A DNA stretch of 64,000 nt from contig JBFMCV010000003.1 in NCBI GenBank assembly GCA_040754335.1, positions 111,356-175,355 of the forward strand, written 5' to 3'. Position 1 is the stretch's first letter. Each line of letters begins with the position of its first letter. The stretch comes from Thermodesulfobacteriota bacterium. Lineage in GTDB: Bacteria; Desulfobacterota_D; UBA1144; Nemesobacterales; UBA2774. The notes under the pieces were generated by a model. That model saw only the letters and a list, made by a program, of their open reading frames with translations. It was not told where the DNA came from and made no database searches. Shown here in pieces: positions 12,090 through 21,396 of the stretch. A program made the position numbers and the translations under genes.

Positions 12090-14144
12090 TCAATCGGAGA
12101 CGTGTCTCTCCAGATGGGATGAGACTGCCTCCCACCTTTCGTATAATTTCCTGAGCTCGCCGTGAAGCCGGCTGAATTCGTCAGAGGCTTCGGCCGAGCG
12201 CCTGCCGTCCCTGAAATTGTCGGGGTTGGCGAGGAAAGCCTCCACTTCCGATATATTTTCCTCGATACCGTGGATCCTCTGCTCGAGCTCCGTGAGAGCC
12301 GTGCGTAACTGCTTCGAGGAGAGCTCGTCCCAGTTTTCCATGTTCTCGATACCCCGCTCCCGGAGCTCCCTGTAAAGACGGTTCCGCTTTTCGGCCTGGA
12401 GCCTTCTTGACTCTTCGGGTTCGGACGGCTTATTCCGAGACTCGTCAGGTCCGGTCTTTCTTCCGTTGCTTCCCGCGGCGCCCGTTTCCGCCCCGCTTAC
12501 GGTGTCGACGGTCTCCCTGAGACTCTGATGGTATCTGAACTCGGAATAAGTGCCGGGATACGTGACGATCCTGCCGCCCGATGCGTACCATATCTTGTTC
12601 GTCACACGGTCGAGGAAATGCCTGTCGTGGCTCACGACGAGGAAGGTCCCCTTATACTGCCTGAGCGCCTCGATGAGCACGTTTCTCGACTGTATGTCCA
12701 GATGGTTCGTCGGCTCGTCGAGGACGAGGAAGTTCTTTGGAGACACGAGTGTCTTGGCGAGGGCGACGCGGCTCTTTTCCCCGCCCGAGAGCACCGAAAC
12801 TTTCTTGTACACGTCCCCTTCCGAGAACAGGAACGCGCCGAGGAGGGACCTGATATCGGTCTCGTTACGAGCCTCAGCAACGGACTCTATCTCTTCGATT
12901 ATCGTCCTCGTGGGATCGAGAGATTCGGCAAGGTGCTGGGCGAAGAAGGTGACGTGTACGTTGTGTCCTTCCTTCCTCTCGCCGCGGAAGGGCTCGGTCC
13001 CGATCACAATCCTCGCGAGCGTGCTCTTGCCCGCTCCGTTTTTTCCGATGAGCGCGATCTTGTCCCCTCTCGAGACTATGAGCGGCCCCGCGTCCTCGAA
13101 TACATGAACTACGCTACCGCCCCCGCTTTCGTACGACTTGGAAAACTCGGACAGCTCCAGCACCGCCTTTCCCGAGCGCTCGGGCTCGGGGAACTTGAAA
13201 TGTATGGCGGGATCGTCAGCTGGAGGCGGGGGTATCCTATCGAGTTTCTCGAGCGTTTTTATGCGGCTCTGCACCTGTTTCGCCTTGGTATTCTTGTACC
13301 TGAACCTCTCGATGAACCGCTCAGTGTCTTTTATTTTCCTCTGCTGGTTCTCGTACGCCGCCTTGTGGATATCGAGACGGGACTTCCTCTCGCGAAGGTA
13401 GTACGAGTAGTTCCCCGCATACTCAGTAATGCGTCCCGTGCCGAGCTCGGCTATCGTATCGACCATGCGATCGAGGAAATACTGGTCGTGTGAAACGAGT
13501 ATCACGGTCCCCTTGAACTCCCGGAGATATTCCTCAAGCCAGTCTATGCTCTCTATGTCGAGGTGGTTGGTGGGCTCGTCAAGAAGGAGTATGTCGGGCT
13601 TCACGAGCAGCAGCTTGGCGAGGGCAACCCTCATCCTCCATCCGCCCGAGAACGCGGAGAGGGGCTTATAGAGCTCTCCGGTCTCGAACCCGAGGCCCTG
13701 GAGCAGCTTCTCGGTCTGATAACGGAGAGTATGGAACCCCCTCGCATTGAGCTCGATCTGGACGGCGTCGAGCCTGCGGAGGAGCCTTTCCCTCTCAGCC
13801 GGGGTTTCGCCGCTAACCCGCCCGAGCGCTTCCCTGACCGATTCCATCTCCCGCTCGAGCTCCTGTACCTCGCGGAAGGCGGTCATGGCCTCTTCGACGA
13901 CGGAACCGGCCGGCACGGAATCGCCCACCTCCTGCGGGAGGTAGCCCACAGTAACGGCCGGGGGAACGATCACGGCCCCCGAGTCCGGCTGCGCGCGACC
14001 CGCGATTATATTTAAAAGCGTGGTTTTCCCGACGCCGTTCGGTCCGAATAGACCTATCCGCCTGCCGTCTTTTATGTGCCAGTCAAGATTCTTAAAAATC
14101 TCCCTCGACCCGTAAGAGAGGGAAATATCATCGAGCTGAATCAT
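12090..14144 (-). CDS. ABC-F family ATPase with C-terminal coiled coil (Uup/YheS-like)
   Basis: ABC-F proteins have two ATPase domains and no membrane part; they act on ribosomes and sometimes resolve stalled or antibiotic-bound complexes. In this 684-residue protein the first Walker A is GPNGVGKTTLL and the second GKNGAGKSTLA. The signature motifs are FSGGWRMRVALA and LSGGEKSRVALA, and both Walker B regions read LDEPTNHLD. The linker between the domains (about 240-320) is rich in Lys, Arg and Gln. The C-terminal 120 residues form a charged coiled coil like that of Uup. Two small envelope-protein genes precede it on the same strand with gaps of about 30 bases, so it may be their operon partner. 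Confidence 0.93.
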   Translation of the reverse strand: MIQLDDISLSYGSREIFKNLDWHIKDGRRIGLFGPNGVGKTTLLNIIAGRAQPDSGAVIVPPAVTVGYLPQEVGDSVPAGSVVEEAMTAFREVQELEREMESVREALGRVSGETPAERERLLRRLDAVQIELNARGFHTLRYQTEKLLQGLGFETGELYKPLSAFSGGWRMRVALAKLLLVKPDILLLDEPTNHLDIESIDWLEEYLREFKGTVILVSHDQYFLDRMVDTIAELGTGRITEYAGNYSYYLRERKSRLDIHKAAYENQQRKIKDTERFIERFRYKNTKAKQVQSRIKTLEKLDRIPPPPADDPAIHFKFPEPERSGKAVLELSEFSKSYESGGGSVVHVFEDAGPLIVSRGDKIALIGKNGAGKSTLARIVIGTEPFRGERKEGHNVHVTFFAQHLAESLDPTRTIIEEIESVAEARNETDIRSLLGAFLFSEGDVYKKVSVLSGGEKSRVALAKTLVSPKNFLVLDEPTNHLDIQSRNVLIEALRQYKGTFLVVSHDRHFLDRVTNKIWYASGGRIVTYPGTYSEFRYHQSLRETVDTVSGAETGAAGSNGRKTGPDESRNKPSEPEESRRLQAEKRNRLYRELRERGIENMENWDELSSKQLRTALTELEQRIHGIEENISEVEAFLANPDNFRDGRRSAEASDEFSRLHGELRKLYERWEAVSSHLERHVSD

Positions 14145-14178
14145 GGTGTGTTAGCTCAGGAGGAATATCCGGAACCTT

Positions 14179-14541
14179 TTATTCTTCTTTCGTAAAATCG
14201 AGCCTTGTCCTGATATAGTCGAAATCGGTCTCGGGGACCAATGTGAGCGTTTTCTTATCCGCGCTGAATTCGTATGAGAAAGCGACCTCGCTCCCGCCGT
14301 CTAATTTCAGAACCAGGGTTTTATCATCATAACTGTACTCTCCGCGGAGATTGACAGAGATCGTGCTCCCGACGATTAATTCGAACGACCGGCCGCTCCC
14401 GAACTCGAGCTCGAGCATCCCCGCCCTCCATTTGCCTGCAAAGGGATTGAATAATCCCTTTATCGCTTCACAGCCCGAGACCGTGAGCGAGACTGCAAGC
14501 AATAACGCCGCCGATGTCAAAAACCTGCGCATAACCATATA
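14179..14541 (-). CDS. Small beta-rich lipoprotein, 120 aa
   Basis: The start is the ATG at 14541, because GGAGGAAGG precedes it at good spacing; an upstream GTG is less likely. A signal peptide ends in the lipobox TVSGC at residue 24. The rest forms a short run of beta strands (GKWRAGMLELEF, RGEYSYDDKTLVLKL, FSYEFSADKKTLTLV) that resembles small lipocalin-like or DUF5640-type domains, though I cannot name a family. It sits between a multi-pass membrane protein and the ABC-F gene. Function unknown. Confidence 0.75.
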   Translation of the reverse strand, partial: YMVMRRFLTSAALLLAVSLTVSGCEAIKGLFNPFAGKWRAGMLELEFGSGRSFELIVGSTISVNLRGEYSYDDKTLVLKLDGGSEVAFSYEFSADKKTLTLVPETDFDYIRTRLDFTKEE

Positions 14542-14569
14542 ATTTCCTTCCTCCGCCGGAGTCACAAGT

Positions 14570-15073
14570 TTACCCGACCGGCAGGAGCCCGAACACGTAT
14601 ACTGTCATATAAGATATACCAAGGGATATCAGCACCGCAAATGTGAATACGTATTGATTAAGCAGGGACAGGTATATTCCATTCCTCGAAAGGTAGAGCG
14701 CCCCCGAGAGGCTCACCGCCCCGAGAGACATGCCCGCGTAGAAGAGTATGAGGAGGTGGAAAACAGCCATCTGGACGGGATAGAGACCGACTATGGCGCT
14801 CGCCGGGAAGAGAGCAGACAATATAAGCGCGGAGACTAGGATGCATACTGTCCTCCTGACCCTCGAGGCCATGCCCGCCCTCATTTTCCTCGATTCGCCG
14901 CGCAGCGAAACCGCATAGACCGCAATGCTGAGAATCACGTGAGCCCCAAGAAAAACCGGAAGGAGGCGGAGCATGAAAAACGGGTGCTCGTATCTGAACG
15001 CGATCCCGAAAAAAACGTAAAACAGGGACGCGGCGAGAGTGGAGATCAATATGAAATATAAGCCTTTCAGCAT
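14570..15073 (-). CDS. Multi-pass membrane protein, 167 aa
   Basis: The protein is almost entirely hydrophobic, with about five predicted membrane segments separated by a basic loop near residues 58-72 (RGESRKMRAGMASRVRR). I do not recognise the family. It is followed 28 bases later by a lipoprotein gene on the same strand, which suggests a small envelope-related operon leading into the ABC-F gene. Confidence 0.65.
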   Translation of the reverse strand: MLKGLYFILISTLAASLFYVFFGIAFRYEHPFFMLRLLPVFLGAHVILSIAVYAVSLRGESRKMRAGMASRVRRTVCILVSALILSALFPASAIVGLYPVQMAVFHLLILFYAGMSLGAVSLSGALYLSRNGIYLSLLNQYVFTFAVLISLGISYMTVYVFGLLPVG

Positions 15074-15223
15074 CAGAGCGACCGATCCGGATATTGAGAT
15101 AAGAATAATGCAGAATAGAATTTCCCATAGGCAAATTTTCGGGAGCCCCGCGGGCGGCCTTGCTTTTTCAGCAGGGGCAAATATCTTTAGCTCGAAGGAC
15201 GATCCGTCATATCCGGGGAAGGA

Positions 15224-15934
15224 ATGGACATTAAAAGGCCGTTAATAGGGATAACGACAGACATCAAAGACGGCAGCTGCGTTATCGAGGACGCGTACGC
15301 CCGCGCGGTGGCTAGGTCCGGCGGGATCCCTCTGCTCATACCATCGATACCGGAAAACACGGAGCTCCTGAAGGAAACGGTATCCCGCATTGACGGGCTC
15401 CTTCTTCCCGGCTCGAGGGACATGGACCCACGATTCTATAACGAAGAGCCCCATCCGAAGCTGAGACCGATGAGCATAGAAAGGACGGAGACCGAGCTCG
15501 TCGTGCTGGGGGAATCGTGCGAGAGAAATATCCCCGTACTCGGCATATGCGGCGGCATGCAGCTACTTAACGTCTTTTTCGGCGGGTCTCTCTATCAGGA
15601 CATCTCCGCATTCCTCCCCGACGCGCTTCAGCACGAGAAGGGAGCCGTTCACGAAATCCTTGTAGAAGACGGCTCACTGCTCGAGAACGTGTTCGGGTTG
15701 AGGAGCTTCCCGGTAAAGAGTTATCACCACCAGGCGGTGAAAAAGATGGGGACGGGGTTAAGGGCCTCCGCGGTTGCGCCTGACGGGATAGTGGAAGGCA
15801 TAGAGTCCCAGGAGTGCCCCTACATCCTGGGCATACAATGGCACCCGGAGCGCGAAGAGTCGGAGCTTTCAGGCCTTATATTCAAATCGTTTATAGAAGA
15901 GTGCGTCAAGAAAAAAGAGAAGATCAGAGGATGA
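15224..15934 (+). CDS. Class I glutamine amidotransferase-like peptidase C26 (PuuD type)
   Basis: Peptidase C26 members hydrolyse gamma-glutamyl bonds; the PuuD branch cleaves gamma-glutamyl-GABA in putrescine breakdown. The 236-residue protein has the complete triad: nucleophile Cys109 in GICGGMQ, then His206 and Glu208 in QWHPERE. It also shows the family's LPGSRDMDP and SYHHQAV segments. The start at 15224 has GGGGAAGGA immediately upstream. No other polyamine genes are nearby, so the exact substrate is uncertain. It converges on the holin-like gene with six bases between stops. Confidence 0.88.
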   Translation: MDIKRPLIGITTDIKDGSCVIEDAYARAVARSGGIPLLIPSIPENTELLKETVSRIDGLLLPGSRDMDPRFYNEEPHPKLRPMSIERTETELVVLGESCERNIPVLGICGGMQLLNVFFGGSLYQDISAFLPDALQHEKGAVHEILVEDGSLLENVFGLRSFPVKSYHHQAVKKMGTGLRASAVAPDGIVEGIESQECPYILGIQWHPEREESELSGLIFKSFIEECVKKKEKIRG

Positions 15935-15940
15935 CGGCCG

Positions 15941-16411
15941 TTATTTCGGGTCGCTCTCTTTGAGGAGCGTAAGGAATTCCGTCAATGTCTTAGGCGCATC
16001 GTCCGACGAGCCGACGATGAATCCCGCAATGGCTGCAGTAAGACCCGATTCGAGGGGATATCGCTGAACGAGCTCCATAGGGTCGCACGATTCTCCCGCG
16101 CGCGCCCGCGCGGGTTTCGGTTTCACTCTCCCGCCTCTCTTTAAGTAGCCGGTCGCGAGAAGCGCGATCAGCACGATTACAACAGCGAGAGCGATAGCCC
16201 CGGCACCGCTAATGAGCGCGGCCCAATAGGGGCTGAACAGGGTTTCCAGGTAAAGATAAAGAGACCATACAAAAAATCCGAGCCCGATCAAAACAATAAC
16301 GGACGATACGACGAGCACGAGCAGCACGGCAGCGAGCCTGAATAAAACGGCTCTTACGGCCCTGTAGTCGGGCTTGACCGAGCTCAAAATTATATTAATC
16401 AAGTCCTTCAA
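15941..16411 (-). CDS. YqjE-like membrane protein of the phage holin 3_6 superfamily
   Basis: This 156-residue protein has two long adjacent membrane segments (about residues 26-52 and 62-88), then a basic linker and a further weakly hydrophobic stretch (about 124-138). The arrangement and position match YqjE-type proteins, which are annotated as holin-like but are chromosomal envelope proteins rather than phage lysis genes. It follows the DUF883 gene by nine bases on the same strand, the same pairing as yqjD-yqjE in enterobacteria. No phage genes are nearby. Confidence 0.75.
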   Translation of the reverse strand: MKDLINIILSSVKPDYRAVRAVLFRLAAVLLVLVVSSVIVLIGLGFFVWSLYLYLETLFSPYWAALISGAGAIALAVVIVLIALLATGYLKRGGRVKPKPARARAGESCDPMELVQRYPLESGLTAAIAGFIVGSSDDAPKTLTEFLTLLKESDPK

Positions 16412-16420
16412 CCGGTGGAC

Positions 16421-16714
16421 CTACCTCTTGTCGAAAAGCTTTCCCAGGACGAGCCCGACGAGGAAAGCGATAAGGAGGCTCATCAAAGGCTTTTCCTGTA
16501 TCCTGTGCTCGACCGACTCGACCGTGTCACCGCCCTTTTCGCGCGCCGACCGGAGGTTGGACATAAGCTCATCAATAACCCTGTCCTTCGCCGTGTCAGT
16601 CTCGCTCTTCCCTCTTTCGAGGAGTGACTTGGCAAGCTGAGACAGATCCGACCTCAGCCTAGTGACGTCTTCCCGGAGCGCTTCCAAATCCTGCCCGAGG
16701 TTTTCCTGACCCAT
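16421..16714 (-). CDS. DUF883 family protein (ElaB/YqjD-like)
   Basis: Members of this family are tail-anchored inner-membrane proteins; YqjD binds ribosomes in stationary phase. The start is ATG 16714, since GGGGAAGGTG lies just upstream; an in-frame TTG at 16732 is within that site and is rejected. The 97 residues comprise a long amphipathic, coiled-coil-like segment (EALREDVTRLRSDLSQLAK), a helical stretch ending near residue 68, a C-terminal membrane anchor with glycines (LLIAFLVGLVLGKLF), and a short basic tail, as expected of DUF883. Confidence 0.88.
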   Translation of the reverse strand: MGQENLGQDLEALREDVTRLRSDLSQLAKSLLERGKSETDTAKDRVIDELMSNLRSAREKGGDTVESVEHRIQEKPLMSLLIAFLVGLVLGKLFDKR

Positions 16715-16848
16715 TCGAATCACCTTCCCCAAATATATTTACTAATAATAATAACATCTTTCGGCGCAAATCTAAACTAATATTTTCCCGAGGACGGGTC
16801 ACAAAAAGCGACTAGAGGGAGTTTCGTAATAAGTTAGACAGGTTAAAC

Positions 16849-17703
16849 CTAGAACTTGCCGTCGTATCCGGAGATCGCGGAAAGCTGCTCGAGCGGCATC
16901 GCGCCCTCGTAGAACCTGCCGTCTATCTCCCAGGTCGGATAGTTCATAATGCCTTTGGCCAGGCAGAGGGAAGGATTGGCGTTTTCCCCCTTCGGGTTGC
17001 ATTCGACGTATTTGATATATTTGAACGCGCCGCCGAACATCTGTTTTTGCTGACTGCAGTGGGGACACTTGTAGGAGCCGTACATCACGGCCCCGTGCTC
17101 TGCCATGTACATAGCGAGGCCGGTCTGGAAGGAATCGGCAGGCTCCGACAACTCCGCCGGAGGAGAGCCGGACACGCCGAACTTTTCGGCCTGCACGAGC
17201 GCGGCGCCGAGTATAACGGTCGCGGCGACGGCTAGGCTCAGCACCACTATATAGGACGCGGACAGCTTGGGGTGGTATACGGATTTAGCGGCAACCAGGG
17301 CGATAAAAATACCCGTCATGAGGACAGCCGAGAAAATGCAGTACATGCATATCGCTTTTATAACGAAGAGCTCAAGATAAGTGAGGTACGCGGAAAATAT
17401 GAATCCGGCGAGCGCGAGTATATAAAGAAGGAGCCACTTCGTCCGTTTTTTTACGGCTATCAGGGATAAAATCAATATGACCGAATAACCCAGAACGCCT
17501 ATAGCGGCCACCGGAACGCCCAGGATCGTGGAAAAGCCGCTCTGCCTTACGGTATCGCAGTCCGTCCCCGCGGCGCAGAACGCGGCGCGGCTCTCCGAAA
17601 AGTGGATATAAGTGAGGTAGAGGGACAGTATGACCCCGAGCGCCGAGAGGGCCAGTATCACAGGTTTCAAATAATTCCCTTTGCTTTTCCTATCCGAACT
17701 CAT
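16849..17703 (-). CDS. VKOR-thioredoxin fusion, disulfide-bond forming enzyme
   Basis: Bacterial VKOR homologues pass electrons from a thioredoxin-like partner to quinone and replace DsbB. This 284-residue protein fuses both parts. The membrane domain (1-170) holds four or five helices, the loop pair Cys43/Cys49 and the quinone-side motif CMYC at 119-122. A linker leads to a periplasmic thioredoxin-like domain with CPHC at 213-216 and a cis-proline segment near NYPTWEIDG. It should oxidise exported proteins without a separate DsbA. No dsbB or dsbA lies nearby. It is a single gene between the DUF883 pair and the fad-like genes. Confidence 0.93.
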   Translation of the reverse strand: MSSDRKSKGNYLKPVILALSALGVILSLYLTYIHFSESRAAFCAAGTDCDTVRQSGFSTILGVPVAAIGVLGYSVILILSLIAVKKRTKWLLLYILALAGFIFSAYLTYLELFVIKAICMYCIFSAVLMTGIFIALVAAKSVYHPKLSASYIVVLSLAVAATVILGAALVQAEKFGVSGSPPAELSEPADSFQTGLAMYMAEHGAVMYGSYKCPHCSQQKQMFGGAFKYIKYVECNPKGENANPSLCLAKGIMNYPTWEIDGRFYEGAMPLEQLSAISGYDGKF

Positions 17704-17787
17704 AAGAGTTAAATTATAACTACCGGGCGATCGATTTCACACCGGGAAATCCTTCCATGCCGGAAGACTGAAAAGATAACCTGCGTA

Positions 17788-19947
17788 TCAGTTTTCGTAA
17801 AATTTATTTCCGCCCACTGCCGTGTTTTTCAATATGACCGGAGGAGTGTAACGGGTGCCGTACCTCACGCTCAGGTTATGGAGCTTCTTAAGTATCTCCC
17901 CGGCGCCGGCGGAGTCCACGTACCTGAACGGGCCTCCCCTGTATGTCGGGAAACCGAGACCCAGGAGCGCGCCCACGTCCCCGTCCCTGGCGCTCCCGAT
18001 GACCTCGTCCTGCAGACACAGCATCGCCTCGTTCACCATCGCGAGCACGAGACGGTCCTGAATATATTCCTGTGAAATACCGTCGGAATCCTCTTCTTCG
18101 AGCGCGAGCAGCTTGTTGAGAGACCTGTCGAGCCTTTTTTCGTCCCGCCCGTATCTGTAGAAACCCCTGCCGCCCCTGACTCCGGTCCTGCCGTCCTCTA
18201 TCATCCTGTCGAGCATCGAGAGAGGCTTCATCCTCTCGGCCGATTGTTTGAACGCGATCCGGGAGCCCGTCTGAACGAGGTCGAGGCCTATTTCGTCCAT
18301 CGCGCTCAGGGGCCCTTCGGGAAATCCGAACTGGATCATCGCGTCCTCAATGTCCTGAGCGCCTATTCCCTCGCCTAAGAGGTGAAGGGCTTCGTTGAAA
18401 TAAGCGAGCTGGATGCGGGTCGTATAAAACCCGGCCTTGTTTTTTACCACGAGCGGAATCTTCCCCAGGCTCTTCCCGAACTCGATCAGCTCGGCGACCG
18501 TTTCCTGTGAAGTATCTTCCGTGACCGCGACCTCCATGAGCTCCGTCTCCTGAACGGGGCCGGGGATGCGCATCCCCACGACCCTTTCGGGCCTCTTCGA
18601 TGCGCCCGAGATAAGCGCTACAGGAAGGGCGAACGAATTCGAAACGTAGATGCATTCTCCGCTCATGAGCGGCTCGACGTCTTTCAGTATCCCGCGTTTT
18701 ACATCCGGGTCCTCTCCCGCAGACTCTATAACGATGTCAGCCCTTTTGAAGCCGGTGTAGTCAGGCGCCGCGCTTATGAGGTCGAGGCTTTTCTCCGCAC
18801 CGAGCTCGTCAGTTTCGTGATTTGCGAGCTTTTCCATGAAGAAATCGAAACACGCTTTCAGGTTTTTCGCCGCGCCGCCCGCATCCCTGCTCTTTATCCT
18901 CACCCTGACTCCCTTTTCGGCCGCGAGGCAGGCTATTCCCGCGCCGTGCGTCTCTTCGCCCACGAGCGCGATCTTCTCCGTCTTCTTCCTCGCCGTCTTA
19001 TGGCCGGCTTTCGAAAACCCGGCGTCGTTCCTGACCTCGTCTATCGCTATGCCCGATCTGATCAGCTGCCGGGAATAGCCCGTCACCGCGAGCTCGCCGA
19101 AATAGACAGATTCGACGTGGAGCCCCCTGTTGAAGCTCGCCACTCCGATCTCGAGCGCCTCGATCGCCATTCTCGAAGCCGTGAGGTAGAGCTCGCGGCT
19201 CTCCTTTATTTCCTTCTTAGCTTTGTCGAAATACATTTTTCTGGATACGGGATTCTCTTTTATCAGCGCGTTCGCCACTCCGCCGAAGCGAAGACGCCTC
19301 GGCTTGAACTCCTTGCCCGACAGATCGAGCGCGCGCTTCCTGGCGATGCTCATGAGATATTCCTCGGGGACGACTTCATCGAGTATCCCGATCTGCCTCG
19401 AATGATGGGAATCGTGAGCTTCGCCACTCAATATCATATCGAGCGTTTCTTTGGTACCAATGAGCTTCGCGAGCCTCAGGATGCCGCCTGCGCAAGGGAT
19501 GAGGCCGAAGTCTATCTGGTCGAGACCGAGCGCCGTTTTCCTGTTATCCGCTCCGACCCTGTATTTGCAGGCGATCGCCAGCTCGAGACCAAGACCGAGA
19601 CACTCGCCGTTTATAGCCGCGACGAAGGGGGCCCTCGAGTTCTCTATCTTCTCGGCTAATTCCTGCGCCTTGAGACTATACGACCTGCCTTCGTCTGCGA
19701 GCGTGAAACCGAGGAATTCACCGGGGTCCGCTCCGCTGATAAAACTCCCGTCCTTGGCGCTTGTGATAACGACGGCCCTTATCTCGTCGCTGCTCTCGAG
19801 CATATCGAGCTCACGCTCGACCTTGTTGAGGAACTCTTCGAGGGAAAGGAAGCTCTCGTGACCGAGCCTGTTCACGGTGCTGCCGGGCGTATTTATCGTT
19901 AATACTGCTATTCCTGCATCATCTATGGTGTAGGATACGCTGCTCAT
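17788..19947 (-). CDS. FadJ/FadB-like multifunctional protein with altered active-site residues
   Basis: The 719-residue protein has the architecture of the beta-oxidation alpha subunit: an enoyl-CoA hydratase/isomerase domain (1-190), a linker, and a 3-hydroxyacyl-CoA dehydrogenase with NAD and two C-terminal domains (323-719). Several catalytic positions differ from the family as I remember it. The first hydratase Glu is kept (Glu122, GLGLELAIAC), but the second is Gln144 (GLDQIDFG). The dinucleotide loop reads GEETHGAG (330-337) instead of GAGxMGxG. The dehydrogenase His, normally in GLHFFNPV, is Arg460 (GMRIPGPV), with Glu472 kept. The frame is intact and long, so this is not simple decay. 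The thiolase-like gene precedes it by five bases. It may have a changed reaction, a binding role, or only partial activity. Confidence 0.85.
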   Translation of the reverse strand: MSSVSYTIDDAGIAVLTINTPGSTVNRLGHESFLSLEEFLNKVERELDMLESSDEIRAVVITSAKDGSFISGADPGEFLGFTLADEGRSYSLKAQELAEKIENSRAPFVAAINGECLGLGLELAIACKYRVGADNRKTALGLDQIDFGLIPCAGGILRLAKLIGTKETLDMILSGEAHDSHHSRQIGILDEVVPEEYLMSIARKRALDLSGKEFKPRRLRFGGVANALIKENPVSRKMYFDKAKKEIKESRELYLTASRMAIEALEIGVASFNRGLHVESVYFGELAVTGYSRQLIRSGIAIDEVRNDAGFSKAGHKTARKKTEKIALVGEETHGAGIACLAAEKGVRVRIKSRDAGGAAKNLKACFDFFMEKLANHETDELGAEKSLDLISAAPDYTGFKRADIVIESAGEDPDVKRGILKDVEPLMSGECIYVSNSFALPVALISGASKRPERVVGMRIPGPVQETELMEVAVTEDTSQETVAELIEFGKSLGKIPLVVKNKAGFYTTRIQLAYFNEALHLLGEGIGAQDIEDAMIQFGFPEGPLSAMDEIGLDLVQTGSRIAFKQSAERMKPLSMLDRMIEDGRTGVRGGRGFYRYGRDEKRLDRSLNKLLALEEEDSDGISQEYIQDRLVLAMVNEAMLCLQDEVIGSARDGDVGALLGLGFPTYRGGPFRYVDSAGAGEILKKLHNLSVRYGTRYTPPVILKNTAVGGNKFYEN

Positions 19948-19952
19948 ATCTA

Positions 19953-21251
19953 TTATTCCTTCTCGAGCACGATCGTGACCCCGAGACCGCCTGCAGAGGC
20001 CAGGCTCACGAGCCCGAAATTCCCCTTCCTTTTCGACATCCTGTATGCGAGCGTCATTATTATCCTCGCTCCCGTGGCTCCGAGCGTGTGTCCGATCGCG
20101 ATCGAGCCGCCTGAAACGTTCAGCTTCTCCATATCTACCTCCCCGACGGGCTGGCTTCTCCCCAGTTTTTCCTTGGCGAAGCTCTTGGAGCCGAGCGCTC
20201 TCACGTAAGAAATCACCTGCGAGGAGAACGCTTCGTGTATCTCGACCAGGTCGATTTCGTCAAGCCCTATGCCGGCGCGCTCCAGTGCGGCAGGGGTCGA
20301 GTACGCGGGGGCCATCAGCGATTCGTCAGAAGGGTCGAGCGCCGCGTACGCGTATGACCTTACAAACGCTATGGGCTTATAACCGAGCGCCTTTGCCTTG
20401 TCCTCGGACATGAGGAGGATCACCGAGGCTCCGTCCGCGAGCGGCGCTGAGTTTCCCTCAGTCACGGTCCCGAACTCTTTGTCGAAAATCGGAGGAAGGG
20501 CCGAAAGCGCTTCCACGCTCATGTCGTATCTGACCGAGTTATCCCCTGAAACGATTTCCGTAAAATCGGGCGGCACGAAAGTATGGATTACCTCATCCTC
20601 GAATATTCCCTCCGCCTGGGCCCTCGAGGCGAGCGTATGGCTCCTTGCCGCAAAAGAGTCCTGCTCGACCCTGCTTATCTGATATGTCCGGGCGAGCTTC
20701 TCGGCCGATTCTCCGAGGGTATGTCCCGTGGAGCGCTCGGGCAGGAGCGGCAGCGAAAAAGAAGACTCGCCGCTTCCCATTTTGAGCAGCGGCATCGCCT
20801 TCTCGATCAGATTGATCCCTTTCGCCGAATCGTAGAGCCTCGACCGCGGACCCCTTCCCGCAAGATAAGGCGAGTCGTGTATCGAATCGGCCCCGCCGGT
20901 CAGCACGACCTCGGAGTCTCCGGACATTATGCTGTCGACCGCGCTCGTGAAAGCCTGGCTCGCGGACGCGCATGCGCTCGTGACGGTGAAAGCCGGCACT
21001 GTAGGCGGGACGCCCGAGCCTAACGCGATTTCCCTGGCGAGGTTGGGGGTCCTTACGGAAGGTATAACGCTGCCGATGAAAACCTTGTCTATTTCCCCTG
21101 GGGATATCTCGGTCCTGTTTATCAGCTCGACGGCCACCGCCTTTCCCAGATCGAGGGACGTGAGGTTCCTGAAGAGCGTCCCAGATTTCACGAACGGCGT
21201 CCTTAAACAGTGGACAATCGCCACACGTCTTCCGTTGTCAGCTCGATTCAC
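19953..21251 (-). CDS. Thiolase-family protein (FadI/FadA-like) lacking the second catalytic Cys
   Basis: This 432-residue protein is a thiolase of the acetyl-CoA acyltransferase type and the expected partner of the FadJ-like protein. The start is GTG at 21251 with GGAG upstream. The nucleophile Cys94 (TSACASASQ), His339 in EIHEAF and His388 in GHTLGATG are present. The second Cys, which acts as acid/base near the C-terminus (CAAGG or CxGGG in relatives), appears to be Ala418 (SLASAGGLG). Without it the normal Claisen/thiolysis chemistry should be strongly impaired, unless another residue serves. An extra Ser/Leu-rich insertion lies near 160-175. The five-base spacing argues for an operon with the FadJ-like gene. 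Confidence 0.87.
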   Translation of the reverse strand: MNRADNGRRVAIVHCLRTPFVKSGTLFRNLTSLDLGKAVAVELINRTEISPGEIDKVFIGSVIPSVRTPNLAREIALGSGVPPTVPAFTVTSACASASQAFTSAVDSIMSGDSEVVLTGGADSIHDSPYLAGRGPRSRLYDSAKGINLIEKAMPLLKMGSGESSFSLPLLPERSTGHTLGESAEKLARTYQISRVEQDSFAARSHTLASRAQAEGIFEDEVIHTFVPPDFTEIVSGDNSVRYDMSVEALSALPPIFDKEFGTVTEGNSAPLADGASVILLMSEDKAKALGYKPIAFVRSYAYAALDPSDESLMAPAYSTPAALERAGIGLDEIDLVEIHEAFSSQVISYVRALGSKSFAKEKLGRSQPVGEVDMEKLNVSGGSIAIGHTLGATGARIIMTLAYRMSKRKGNFGLVSLASAGGLGVTIVLEKE

Positions 21252-21396
21252 AGCAGGCTCCGAAAAAATGATTCATCATCTATTTTATCCGTGTCTTGAA
21301 GGTTAAGGAAGCGGATTAAGCCGAACGGACTAAAATGAGAGGCCCGGCCGGAGCAGATTCAGAAGAATGCAGTGCTCGCACTTCCCGCACGCGTGC

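Noticed and set aside
15941-16411. Evidence of prophage from the holin-like protein
   Set aside because: The family includes ordinary YqjE envelope proteins, it is paired with a DUF883 gene, and no phage genes are present.
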